Shown here: piece after piece, positions 1-9,925 of the stretch
How the letters are laid out: each line of letters starts with the position of its first letter
Numbering within the stretch: the first letter of the stretch is position 1
Source: Sphaeroforma sirkka
Lineage: Eukaryota > Opisthokonta > Ichthyosporea > Ichthyophonida
Assembly (NCBI GenBank): GCA_001586965.3
Contig: LUCW03000257.1
Coordinates: forward strand, 1 to 46,205
Direction of reading: 5' to 3'
Length of the DNA: 46,205 nt
Notes under the pieces: generated by a model
What the model saw: only the letters and a program-made list of their open reading frames with translations
Told to the model about the DNA's origin: nothing
Database searches by the model: none
Made by a program: the position numbers and the translations under genes

Positions 1-39
1 GATGAACGTATCTTCAAACAGTTTTCGTAAATGGAGAAA

Positions 40-543
40 AAGTTATGGCACTATTTGATCCAGGGGCTGAAGTCTCTGCTATTCATGCCGAGTAGCCTAC
101 GCTACAGATATGGCTGTCCATAACGAAACAACTGATTTAATCTTGGGAAATGGCAAAGTTACTACTTGCGAACAAGCCATTGACTATGCACACACATAAT
201 GCTGTCAGATAGAAGAGAAGTGAAGACTCACCTAATCGTTACTGACATGTCTCAGAAATACGATTTAATTATAGGTATGACTGATCTTCTCAGTTTAGGT
301 ATAACACTCACTGGTCTGCCTAATGGGCTAGACCCGAATAAAGATCAGTCAGATGATAATATGTTAAAGATACCTAAACCTCCGGAAGGTGAAGCAAAGG
401 ATATGATTCCGCACTTCACCGATATAATTATGGACTTAATTAATATACAAAACAGGAAGATTGCAATAACTGACTGGTGTATGTTTAAGTTCTCTAATGG
501 GTACGTTAGACTTGACTTAACAAACGTCGACTTTCTAAGTTAA
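40..543 (+). pseudogene. Retrotransposon aspartic protease domain, decayed
   Basis: The segment near 43 reads LFDPGAEVSAI, which matches the retropepsin active-site strand except that the usual D-S/T-G has become D-P-G. A stop follows, and the next open stretch (199-543) contains YDLIIGMTDLLSLGI, the typical second retropepsin motif of gypsy elements (family knowledge). The Pro at the catalytic triad and the breaks between the pieces argue that the protease is inactive. The final residues run towards the reverse transcriptase N-terminus. Confidence 0.6.
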
Positions 544-1367
544 AGTGTCCTTCACATAACTACGTGAGTTGGAGACACAAAGACGTTGTCAAAACCCAAA
601 TCGAAGATTGGTTAAAACAGGGTCTAATTGAAATCAATTATGATGCAACCCCAGTTAACTTAGCTCTCTTTAGCGGTCGATCAATATAAATCTGATGGAA
701 CGTTTAGTAAAACAAGAGTAGTACTAGACCTGTCGCCAATCAACAAACTAATTCCGCAACATAGTTTTCCCCTTACCTAAGATAAGCGAGATACTACGCA
801 AAATGGAGGGTGCGACTATCTTTCCAAGATAGACTTAAAAGCTGCATTCCATCAACTACAGATATATGAGCCTCATAGGAAATACTTTTCCTTTACTTGG
901 CAAGGTAAGAAGTACCAGTTTAAAGGTGCACCTGAAGGCTTACACATGTTACCTTCTTTCTTCCAACAAGTTATGATGGAACTATTTGCGGACCTGTCGT
1001 ATAACGTATCAGTCTATTTAGATGATATAGTTATCTTTACAAAGACAGCACATGAACATGCTAAACTCGTTAAAGAAGTCTTAAAGCGACTTAATCATGC
1101 TAAACTTAAGATTAACGAAGACAAGTGTTCTTTGCTAAAGATACTATACACTTACTTGGCTACAAAGTATCTGCAGCAGGGGTAGAAATTGATCCTGGCA
1201 AGAAACAGTTTCTGTTGGATTTATCAACACCAATTACTGGAAGAGATGTGAACTCTGTGTGTGGGTTTGTTAACTTCTTCTCGGATTCGGTACCGCATCT
1301 TTCTCATTACTTAAAGCCTTCAGTCACCTACGGCTGCACAAAGGACCTTTGGGAAAGCTTTGACTAA
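544..1367 (+). pseudogene. Reverse transcriptase domain of the gypsy element, frameshifted
   Basis: Across three frames the order of gypsy RT motifs is kept: an N-terminal stretch with QIEDWLKQGLIE, then VVLDLSPINKLI, KIDLKAAFHQL, the catalytic box YLDD at about 1015-1026, and LLGYKVSAAGVEIDPGK in the thumb. The YLDD aspartates are intact. Frameshifts near 680, 780 and 1130, and a further one before the RNase H part near 1345, prevent a single open frame. Function (RNA-templated DNA synthesis) is family knowledge; inactivity is inferred from the breaks. Confidence 0.85.
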
Positions 1368-1806
1368 AGAATGTGATGATGCATTTAAACTAGTCAAAAG
1401 TAAAGTAATGGACGCACCCATCATGCAGTACCCTGTGGATGGTGTCCCATTCCAAGTAGCAACCGACGCTTCAGATCGAGCGGTAGGTGGAGTGCTTTAC
1501 CAAACGATAAATGGTAAACCGCGCTACATACAATTCTTTAGCAAGAGTTATAATAAGAGTCAACGGAATTACCCTACCGTTAAACAAGAGCTCCTTTGCT
1601 ATAGTTACTGCGCTAAGACAGTTTAAAGACTACCTTTATGGAAGTTACTTTACTGTCGCCTGTGATCAAAAGTCTTTAACATACTTAAAAGATATGAACC
1701 CTGATTCACAGTTGGTGAGCCGCTGGCATGACATTATTGCCAAGTTCGCTTTTAATATAACACACATTCCAGGAATACATAACCATCTTCCTGACATGCT
1801 CTCGAC
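1360..1806 (+). pseudogene. RNase H domain of the gypsy element, one frameshift
   Basis: The start carries VATDASDRAVGGVLYQ, the first RNase H aspartate motif of Ty3/gypsy elements, followed in another frame by the end of the domain with TYLKDMNPDSQ and a RWHDIIAKF..HIPGIHNHLPDMLS block (typical closing motif of gypsy RNase H). The frame changes near 1600. In gypsy elements this domain degrades the RNA strand during reverse transcription. It sits directly behind the RT and in front of the unusual DIRS-like domain. Confidence 0.8.
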
Positions 1807-1808
1807 TT

Positions 1809-2297
1809 GTGCCCGACTACCAGAAAACAGTCAAAGAGTTATTAGCAACCGATTGGATGCTAAATAAGAAATGGTTTAACCTCGCTCAATCACGATGGGG
1901 TCCATTTACTGTTGATATGTTCGCCGCAGAACATAACAAACAGGTTTCTGAATATAGGTCGTTGACTCATCCTAAAGGTGATGCATTTCAGCTTGACTTA
2001 TCAAAGCATAATGCGTGGGCTAACCCACCTTGTCAACTTATCGCACAGTTGTTAAATTATGTTAATATTACTAAATCTACCATTACGCTGTGTTGTCCCT
2101 TACGTAACTCCGACCCATGGATACGTGATTTAATTAATATGATTCAAGACGAACCTATTTATGTCGACCGTGAAACCGACACGTTCTTGTATCAGGATCC
2201 TATTCTATTAAGAAGACGCCTTGGAAACACACCATTGTTTTTGTATCGCATCGGTCCTGCAGGTACCACTAAGTGGAAACCTCAACCGAATTCTTAG
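1809..2297 (+). CDS. DIRS-type domain between RNase H and integrase
   Basis: This open stretch of about 160 residues contains WGPFTVDMFAAEHN, then a conserved Y-S pair, then WANPPCQLIAQLL and TITLCCPLRNSDPWI. This order resembles the domain that follows RNase H in DIRS-type tyrosine-recombinase retrotransposons and that has been compared with phage N6-adenine methyltransferases (the NPP tripeptide fits that comparison). Standard gypsy pol has no such module here. The first ATG in frame is at 1809, but the domain is probably just part of the pol polyprotein. Whether NPPC would support catalysis is unknown; the usual fourth residue is aromatic. Confidence 0.55.
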   Translation: MPDYQKTVKELLATDWMLNKKWFNLAQSRWGPFTVDMFAAEHNKQVSEYRSLTHPKGDAFQLDLSKHNAWANPPCQLIAQLLNYVNITKSTITLCCPLRNSDPWIRDLINMIQDEPIYVDRETDTFLYQDPILLRRRLGNTPLFLYRIGPAGTTKWKPQPNS

Positions 2298-2420
2298 CTA
2301 AACTAGAGGAGTCCAAAGAGTTTGAACAAAAGCTCAAGACTCGTACAACACATGCACCCAACAAGATTGTAGAAGTCGAGGTAATGCCGATTGAAACGGC
2401 ATTAGATCGTAAAAAAAAAC

Positions 2421-4161
2421 ATGGAACTAGCTAAGGCCATGGATCAAAGACTCAAAACTCTAAGAGAACCTGAAGCTCGCACTCAACTACTTAAAGCGCT
2501 GCTTAAAGAACAGCCAGGAGTTGCGAAACAACTGAAGAAGATACTTCAACAATCTAATGTTGTCAATTATGTATCTCAGGAGTCTACCCCTCCTGATACT
2601 GAGGTTGCCCTTTCCAACAGGACTATGGTTCATCCAGCCAGCGTTACGCAGAATCTGACTGACTTAGAGGAGCTCGAAAGTAGAGTTAAAATTATACATA
2701 ATTTAACGCATCGAGCATATGAGCATACTTATAAAATGGCTATTCGTGCAGGGCTTGATCACCCGGCGCTGAAAGAAACCATACGTGAAGTATACCGACG
2801 CTGTACTGATTGTGAAAAGAACCAGATCAAGCGATACGGTTGGGCACCCCTAAAAGTGTGACAGAAGACCAACCGATGCGCCGAGTCATAGTCGATTTGG
2901 TTAAACTCCCGCGATCCAAGCATACTGGCGATGTATATATCTGTCATTTCTTATGTGTGGCTTCGGGCTATAACTTGCTTTTATGCAATACCGAACAAAC
3001 GTCCACAAACAGTGGCAGAATTATGCTATCACGTCTTTAATGACTTCGGTTTCCCGAGTACTATGTTCTGATAACGGTAGTGAGTTTTGTACCGACGTAA
3101 TGGAGGCACTTATACTCGTATCAGGCATGACCCATAGGCGTGGTGTTCCTTACAAACCTCAAACGCAGGGTGCAAATGAGACACGTCATAGAGAACTTAA
3201 GAAACTCTTGCGTACCGCACTAGACGACGTTGAGGATATGTGGCCTTATCATTTGAAATGGGTTCAGACTCAAATGAATAACTGCATGAATCCTCAAACT
3301 GGAACACTCCCCGTTTCACTATTTCTTTGGCCGCTATAGTGAATTACAAGCAACGTTTGATAAAACTGCGCCCGAGAAACACGCTACCCCGTGGCTACAA
3401 AAGATCGAGCATATGCAGAACGTTGTTTACCCCTGTTTACTGAGCACAAGAATCGCGTCCTACTTAAAGCGTATGACCGATGGAATAACACTAAGAACAT
3501 TGTTCAGTTCAAAGTCGGCGATTACGTTAACATTATAAATCGAAACGCCAACGTTACCGAACTCTCTTCTAAGACGATAGGACCTTTTGTTATTTCCTAC
3601 CATGATGAGAAGAGTGATACTTACGAAGTGAATAACATTGATGGTACTAGCGCAACCAATCTAGGCACTCACCGTATCCCTACCTCCGAACTCTCATTCG
3701 CTCGCTCATTTGATTCTGATATACCAGTTATGGAGTCACAAGTCAAAGATATAATTGATAAAACATCCGAAGACGGTTACACTTACTACAAGACCCGTTT
3801 CATGGATGGGACAGTAGCTTGGCTAACCTCCGATGCATTTCGTGAATCTCGCGACTTTCTTCGTATCTTTAATAAGAAATGGAATAAGCGTTTACATAAG
3901 AACACACGAGATAAACGAAAAGGGTTTCCTCAGGTGACTACAAACCCTGACGGATCTGAAATTCCCTATTTGCCACCTACTTCCTACGTGACTAAACTTT
4001 CTGATCTGCTTACCAACAGTGCAGAAAATTGTTCAAACTTACTTACTAATGAAGAACAGCCTTTGGCTAATACCTTACCAAATAATAAACGTAAGGCGCC
4101 TACATCGGAAATGGTTACTGGACCAAATACTAAACGACATAGAGTACAACATGAGTCTTGA
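2421..4161 (+). pseudogene. Integrase with GPY/F module and chromodomain-like tail
   Basis: The zinc-binding part shows histidines in THRAYEH and a downstream CTDC pair. The core has its first Asp in VIVDLV (about 2890), the second in CSDNGSEF (about 3067) and the Glu in GANETRH (about 3176). There are 35 residues between the last two, the DD35E spacing of retroviral-type integrases. Frames change near 2850, 3020 and 3330. The last part (3391-4161) is open for 256 codons and holds a GPFVI motif (GPY/F module) and a segment KDIIDKTSEDGYTYYKTRF followed by W-rich residues that looks like a divergent chromodomain. It ends in a basic tail containing NKRKAPTSE and TKRHRV. Confidence 0.82.
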
Positions 4162-4461
4162 ACTCGTACATATAGGCACATACTTACTCGATAAGTCATG
4201 ACCGAAACCGTTTTACTTTGGTTTTCGCTTTTACCAACTAGATCGTATCTTAACGTACGTTCGTAGTTCTAAAAGCTACTGGGGCTATGTAGAAATACGG
4301 CCTCCGGTCAGTCTAAAATATCAAGATCAATTGAGATAATACATTGGTTTTTATTTGTATTTTAAATAATTTAGTACAAGTTCTTTTTCCAATATTTCCA
4401 AAGTGTTCTAAATTCACTTTGATGGCTCCAATAGCCTGAGTATTTGGTATGACTCGTCTAC
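4162..4461. other. Spacer between the two retroelement copies
   Basis: About 300 bp without a recognisable gene. It starts with a T-rich stretch after the stop of the first element. A comparable T-rich pyrimidine stretch follows the stop of the second element near 6350 and may be shared 3' untranslated sequence, but the similarity is too weak to call an LTR. Confidence 0.3.
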
Positions 4462-6305
4462 TTGGACCTATTTGAGACATTAGTAGATGTAGGTCAAAGA
4501 ATCAGAGATACACTTTTCTCTACCAAATTGAACGTTAACCAGTTCAAAGACAATACAACACGTGAAGTTTGTGCACAAGAAATACAATCTACTACTGACT
4601 ACACTGTTAAGAAGCGTCAATCTCTAGCTAGGACTTTATTTAATAACATAAAGAATCAAGCCCGAAGTCTTTAAGACACTCTTTCTGAAAAAAGAACTCA
4701 TGAACGAGAACCCTGATTTACATGCACACATACGACTATTAAACGTAGCATATGTATATGAACGCACTAAAGATGGACATAAAAAAGGAAGAGAGGAGTC
4801 TATGAACATAACAGACGTAGAGTACACGCAAGTGGATTCTCAACACCCTACCTTTATACTGGAAGAGCAGAATGATGATAACATTCTCTCTTGGCTGATG
4901 CAAAATCATAAGCTGAAGCACCAGAACGTAGTAGAAGCACTTAAATATGCTAAACGAAATGGGATAGCGCATCCCAAGTTGGCAACTTTATTTGACAAAG
5001 TATATCAGTCATGCACAGACTGTGATCTCAATCAGATCAAGCGCTATGGGTTCGCACCACTTAAGAGTGTGACCGAAGATGGTTCATGGCGCAGGGTCAT
5101 CTTTGATCTGGTTGACCTGCCTACGTCCGAGCACACAGGCGACCGTTACGTATGCCACTTCTTTGATGTGGTGTCACGGTTTAACTTGCTTTACCCCCTT
5201 AAGAATAAAAGTACGCAAACCGTGGCAGAATTATGTTGCCAAGTCTTTGCTGACCACGGGTGGCCAGGTATTATGTGCTCTGATAACGATAGCGAGTTCT
5301 GTGATGACATTATGGAATCATTAGTACTCATATCAGGCATGTGCCATAAGAGAGGTGTGCCATATAAACCGCAAACGCAAGGCGCAAATGAAACGCGCCA
5401 TAGAAAAGTTCTTCTTACGCACTGCATTAACGGATGATGCAGATGATTGGCCGTACCATCTTAAATGGGTACAAACACAAATGAACGAGTGTGCTGATCC
5501 GGTTACAGGAACTACACCCGCTCACTATTTTCGTGGCAGATATAGTGAGTTACAAATACCCTATAACAAGGATGAACCTGATCGCCATGAGTTACCATGG
5601 CTAGAAAAGGTACAACGTATACATAACGTTGTATACCCTTGCTTGCGAGAAACACGTAATATAGCCTTATTAAAAAGGCAAAACAGATGGAACACTACCA
5701 AGAAGATAGCAGAGTATCAGGTTGGTGACAGAGTTAACATCCGTCAACGCAACTCTGATGCTACTGTATTAACATCTAAATAGATAGGTCCATATATAAT
5801 CTCAGTAGCAGACACTAAAAGCGGAACATACGAGGTTAATAACCCCGATGGTTCTAGTGCGCTTAATATAGGCACAAGTCGTATTCCGACTACTGAGGTT
5901 ATACTCGCAAGAAGACATGAATCTAATGCCCCTCTTGATCGTTCTGAATTTAAGGACATAATATGGAGAACGGATAAGGGACGTTACACATACTATCGTA
6001 CACGCTTTATAGACGGTACGATCGCTAAGTTAACTTCAGACGCTTTTGACAATCAAGACTATTTAAAAGCCTTTAATAGAAAATGGCGTAAACGCCTACA
6101 TAAGTCACAAGCTGATAAAGACAGCATGTTCCCAACATCTGAAGGTACGGAAGTTTAAACTTATTCACCTACATCATTTATCCCGAGCTTTAATGCTCAT
6201 CCTTCATACGTCCCAAAGACACTGAAGCGTAAGAAACGTCCAGTCGACCACCACGGACCTACTGGACCTAAGCCCAAAACTCACAGGGTAACAGAGAACG
6301 CTTAA
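4462..6305 (+). mobile_element. Second Ty3/gypsy copy, 5'-truncated (integrase half)
   Basis: This copy begins in the linker ahead of the integrase and has no protease, RT or RNase H. It carries an HHCC-like finger (CTDC at about 5010), the integrase core with IFDLVDLP, CSDNDSEF and GANETRH, the VGDRVNIRQ..IGPYIIS GPY/F module, a chromodomain-like segment and the same kind of basic tail (KRKKRP, HRV). Defects: SDNG has become SDND, a frameshift lies near 5400, an in-frame TAG at 5781-5783 interrupts the GPY/F module and a TAA at 6156-6158 precedes the tail. Protein similarity to the first element is clear but DNA is well diverged, so it is a different family member, not a recent duplicate. 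Confidence 0.82.
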
Positions 6306-7160
6306 CTTCTCCGCCTAAGAAACATTAACTATATGTTATGCTACTTAATGTTTTCGACCCGTTTTTCCTTTCTCGCTTTGCAAATCCAAAATCGGCTTGA
6401 GTGAGCAACTAGCCTCTTTTGAATTTCAAAGCTGGGTGGGGGCTGTGTAATAGCCGGGCCTCCACATTAGACTCTTATGTTAATAAACGTACTCTTAAGC
6501 AGTACGTAAATTATAAACGTACTATTAAAAGCACGTGTATTAAATGCTTTTTAACGGTTCTATTTACAAGTACCTTTTCCATTTTACAAATCAGATATTT
6601 TGGCCCCGACCCATTTTAAAGGGACTGTGAAAAAGGCCAAAGAGTATATTTGGAGTAGGTCTATTTAAAAGAGACCTAGATAAACACTCCAAAATATACA
6701 TCTGAATACTTCGGTAGCGAGATGGCTCAACCGAACATAGGTTTCTAGGGACCCTTATTGGTTACCTAGTTTGACCTCCGCTCAGCCAACCAGATGTGCC
6801 AGTCTGATGATGGCAAGTCGGTAATTCTTGATAAGTGGCCAGTTATTGGTTAAGACAATAACTAAGGACATCAAGAGTATTTTTTCTTTTTTTACCTTTT
6901 TTTCTAAAGATAGGATTTTACTAGTTTTAGTAATTCGTGCGACGAAACAAGTAATACTAGTTTCGACGATAACGATAACGAAAACATAAATAAAATCCCT
7001 TTGGCGAAATCAGTACTGGGAGGATGATATATAGGCAATGTCTCAGCCTTACAATCCCCCAGAGTATTGCTGATTTCTATGAGGCATACCTAACTTTATT
7101 ACCAGACTAAAATTCGTATACTTAAAAAACCTTATTAAAAGACTAAGATTTTATTACGTT
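6306..7160. other. Non-coding, hairpin-rich stretch behind the retroelement
   Basis: No gene is visible. Several clean inverted repeats lie here: a nested stem with outer arms 6644-6656/6686-6699 and inner arms 6657-6662/6672-6677; an 8-bp stem 6841-6848/6856-6863; and an 8-bp stem 7006-7013/7070-7077. It could be the 3' untranslated or LTR part of the second element or another non-coding repeat. Confidence 0.45.
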
Positions 7161-7163
7161 TAG

Positions 7164-7208
7164 TAGCTCTAATATGTTTATGCCGCCTTAAGAGACCGAT
7201 ATTTACAT
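7164..7208 (-). repeat. Imperfect inverted repeat, left arm (partner 7689-7733)
   Basis: The roughly 43-bp segment around the core GGTCTCTTAAGGCGG on the minus strand recurs on the plus strand at 7689-7733 with a few mismatches. The arms are about 480 bp apart and enclose the K/E-rich minus-strand reading frame. This looks like the edge of a small inverted or foldback repeat element. Confidence 0.6.
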
Positions 7209-7560
7209 TTACCCTTTGAATTAATCTCCTCGAGGTCGTCATAGTTGACTTCCGTAATTGGTTCTTTACCCTTTGGATTAATCTCCTCGTGGATAGTAGA
7301 TGGAGTGGCCTTGAACCCACTCCTATTTTCGCTTCGCGGTTTCGCGAGATTTGAACTTAAGAAGAGAGTAGGTCCTCTAGCCCTCTCCTCGGCTGACTTT
7401 AGGGTTTATAAAGTAGTCTCACCGATATCCAGTGCATTGTCGTCTTTAGCGACAATGGCTTCTGCTACGGTACGGTTGACTACGTCTTCGGCAGGTTCTC
7501 TGTCCATCTTCTTTTTATCCGCTTTACGCTCCTTAGATAGCGTAGAGTCCTTCTTAGTCA
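7190..7560 (-). pseudogene. Lysine/glutamate-rich broken reading frame, unrecognised
   Basis: On the minus strand an ATG at 7560 opens a charged peptide (MTKKDSTLSKERKADKKK..) that stops after 39 codons. A second frame continues with two related blocks, EEINPKGKEP and EEINSKGKCK, so a short internal repeat is present. Composition resembles a gag or linker region of a retroelement, but no zinc knuckle or other diagnostic motif is seen. Two 6-8 bp hairpins (7435-7442/7450-7457 and 7624-7629/7638-7643) lie in and next to it. Confidence 0.3.
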
Positions 7561-7733
7561 TACTTATCCAGTATGATTTCTGCTATTCACTTAACGAATA
7601 GTTATTGTCGTAAGAAAATTTTACGTGGTAGTTAATGACCACGACGCTTAAGTAGCTAAAGTAGTTAATACTTTGCTAACTTTAAAATGTGTAAATATCG
7701 GTCTCTTAAGGCGGTATAAACGTCTTAGAGCTA

Positions 7734-8584
7734 GCGTAAGCTAATCGAATCGCTTGCGAGTTGATGCCTCGACGTTTACAGTGGGTGAGCGGTGGTTTAG
7801 AATTCCTGATAAGTTGTAGCCAGAGTGCAGTAATGGTTGCGTTGGACGCGCCAGTTTATCATATAGTGCAGATGAAGGCAACTGGCCAGCTCTGCCGCGC
7901 TCACATCAGTGATACGGACGTCGCATACCGCTACGTAAGCCAAAGCAATTGTTTCAATAGTACGGTTTGCACCAACAGACTCAGGCATGATTGTCCACCA
8001 AAAGATGCACCGGAAGTGGAGAGTGATTAAGTAATAGAAGTATTGATTAACAACGTACCCCGAGGCGACACGTAAACACAACGGAGTCAACTTTTTCTGG
8101 ACGCGGTGGATAAGGCTGGCGCATAATTATAATTCTCTGCGTGCTAATTGCTTTGGAACGATAGATGCAGAAACGATATGTGGTGAATTGGCGAAGTGTC
8201 ATCAATAAAGCGTGTCAATGACTTCCGCCGAAAGATACTGGCCCCGTGACGTCGTCAACAAGCAAAGAGGCTTCCCCAGGATCAATAACTCGATATAAAT
8301 ATTATGCTTCGCCTACTGGAGCTACAACAGCAGCAGAGACTGCTTACTTATCGGGCTCGCTTACTTATTGACAGTCGAGTATTTATTGGTAGGTGAACAG
8401 GGTCTGCTTACTTTCTTATTGGAGTGATACTTTAATATGTACCTCCATGGATACCAGTAACGCCGCGAAATTATTTGCCCGTCCCCGAGCGAATATAGTA
8501 TCCGCCACTGGGGCATACCTCTGTATGGTACTAAGTAAGTAGCCAGCTGTGTGGTCAACCACATTTATACAAATACTATAGACA
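7734..8584. other. No convincing gene
   Basis: Two overlapping open frames lie here: plus 7761-8030 (89 codons) and minus 7797-8090 (97 codons). Neither shows a recognisable motif or splice context. The rest, 8090-8584, has many stops in all frames. I see nothing else. Confidence 0.3.
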
Positions 8585-8881
8585 GTGAAAAATAGGAGGA
8601 CGTACTCAAGTTCTCGAGTAGAGGTGAAGAAGAGTGCAACGGATTGCCCGAAAGCTGTATACGGCTTGCCTACATTCTGTTTGTTTGTGTGGAAACACGA
8701 AAAATTTGACGTTCTTGATCACCTCACACGTGTATTCAACGCCTGCCTCTCGGGAAGCAGTAGACTATCACTGATTTTATCTCTGTCTGAACAAAACTGT
8801 ACATGTATGTGGACACGAAAGAAAACCATTTCAAGGCACCATTCTTATCCCTTATATCACTTTATAGACATACAGTTTTAA
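8585..8881 (+). pseudogene. Possible non-LTR (LINE) reverse transcriptase fragment
   Basis: A 98-codon open frame contains KAVYGLPTFCLF, then HLTRVFNACLSGSSRLSL. The pattern (K-a-x-G-L-P-t-x-x-x ... L-x-x-x-F-N-x-C-L-x-x-G) resembles the region ahead of the catalytic palm in LINE reverse transcriptases, where a GPDGIP-type motif is followed by LFNxCLxxG. No catalytic FADD box follows, so it would be a short remnant. The match covers only about 45 residues and may be chance. Confidence 0.3.
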
Positions 8882-9084
8882 TATGAACAACTGATAGTTC
8901 TAAAAGGTACTCGCGAACTTGTACGGCATTTGTTCGTTTTCTGTATTAATTTCTCAGTGAATATATCAAAATAAACAAGAAGCACGGCCACTTGCAGCCC
9001 TGAACATCAGAATATGCGATAGTTGCGCATCATCGAACAAAGCTACGCACGTTGACACTCGCTTTGTCTGACCCGTTAATAGTA

Positions 9085-9335
9085 TGCACGGAAATAGGTG
9101 GTATATCTTCGTGCGTAATCAACAACCTATTCTCACGATTTTTGTCTCTTTTAAAAAGCGGAGATGGCTATCGTTTAAAGGACCAATCTGTGTGATATAG
9201 CTTCGTTTTTATTCAACAAGCTATCCTCACGACTTTGTGTTCCTATAAGAGCATACGAACGCGATACATCAAACAAACGCCTTTAAAGGACTAATCTATG
9301 TTAAACTTTGTATGTATTCAACAATTACCATCGAC
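9085..9335. repeat. Degenerate tandem array, about 95-bp units
   Basis: Three related blocks share a TTTAAAGGACTAATCT-like core, TTCAACAA, and a CTATCCTCACGA-like segment. It is the left edge of the region downstream of the acetyltransferase gene. No gene lies in it. Confidence 0.5.
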
Positions 9336-9389
9336 GTAGCGTCCGCACTAGAGCTTCCGAACAGCAGAAAACTTCGGATGTAATTGCTT

Positions 9390-9888
9390 CTACGAAGTCA
9401 TAATAGTACACGACCGCTCTAAACTTGTCATCGTAATTCTTCGTAAGAAACATGGCACGGGTTCGTCCTCCACATTAGCCGCCAGCCACTGTTGTAGTGC
9501 GCTGTCATTCTTCTCATCATCCTGAACCAAGAACGGAAATTGAAATTGGTGTGGTATTATTTCTCACTTCATACTTCAGTGAGTGTCACGAGATTTTGCT
9601 GCCGATCTAAGGCTCAGTGATAAGGGAATGACAGATGTAATCTGGAACAATAATTGGAACAGATAATCATTCTAATAAACAGAAAGCAGCGCACTCGGTG
9701 TATCGGACATGTGCTGTATATATGAATTTGAATGAAGCAGTCCCTTATCAGAAATGATCTAAGCATGAACATCCTTTAGTTTTACTAGTATTGGTCTTCG
9801 AATCGTAAACACTGTAAGTAAGCCAAAACGAGACATCCCGTATACTCAGTTGTTCAAAAATTCGCCCCATTTGAGTAGACGTGTAAGT

Positions 9889-9925
<37 letters not shown>

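Larger units (their letters stand above)
1..4161 (+). mobile_element. Ty3/gypsy-type LTR retrotransposon, pol region, decayed
   Basis: Pol domains lie in gypsy order on the plus strand: protease (about 40-330), reverse transcriptase (about 545-1345), RNase H (1360-1800), an extra DIRS-like domain (1809-2297), integrase zinc finger and catalytic core (about 2690-3340), GPY/F module (about 3500-3700) and a chromodomain-like tail to 4161. The order RT-RNase H-integrase is that of Ty3/gypsy, not Ty1/copia. The reading frame changes at least six times and the element runs off the left edge of the window, so gag and the 5' LTR are not visible. No LTR pair could be recognised. It is a non-autonomous relic as it stands. 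Confidence 0.88.

Noticed and set aside
6700..6860. tRNA-like stretch (GGTAGCGAGATGGCTCAACCG)
   Set aside because: No T-arm GGTTCRA box and no matching acceptor stem.
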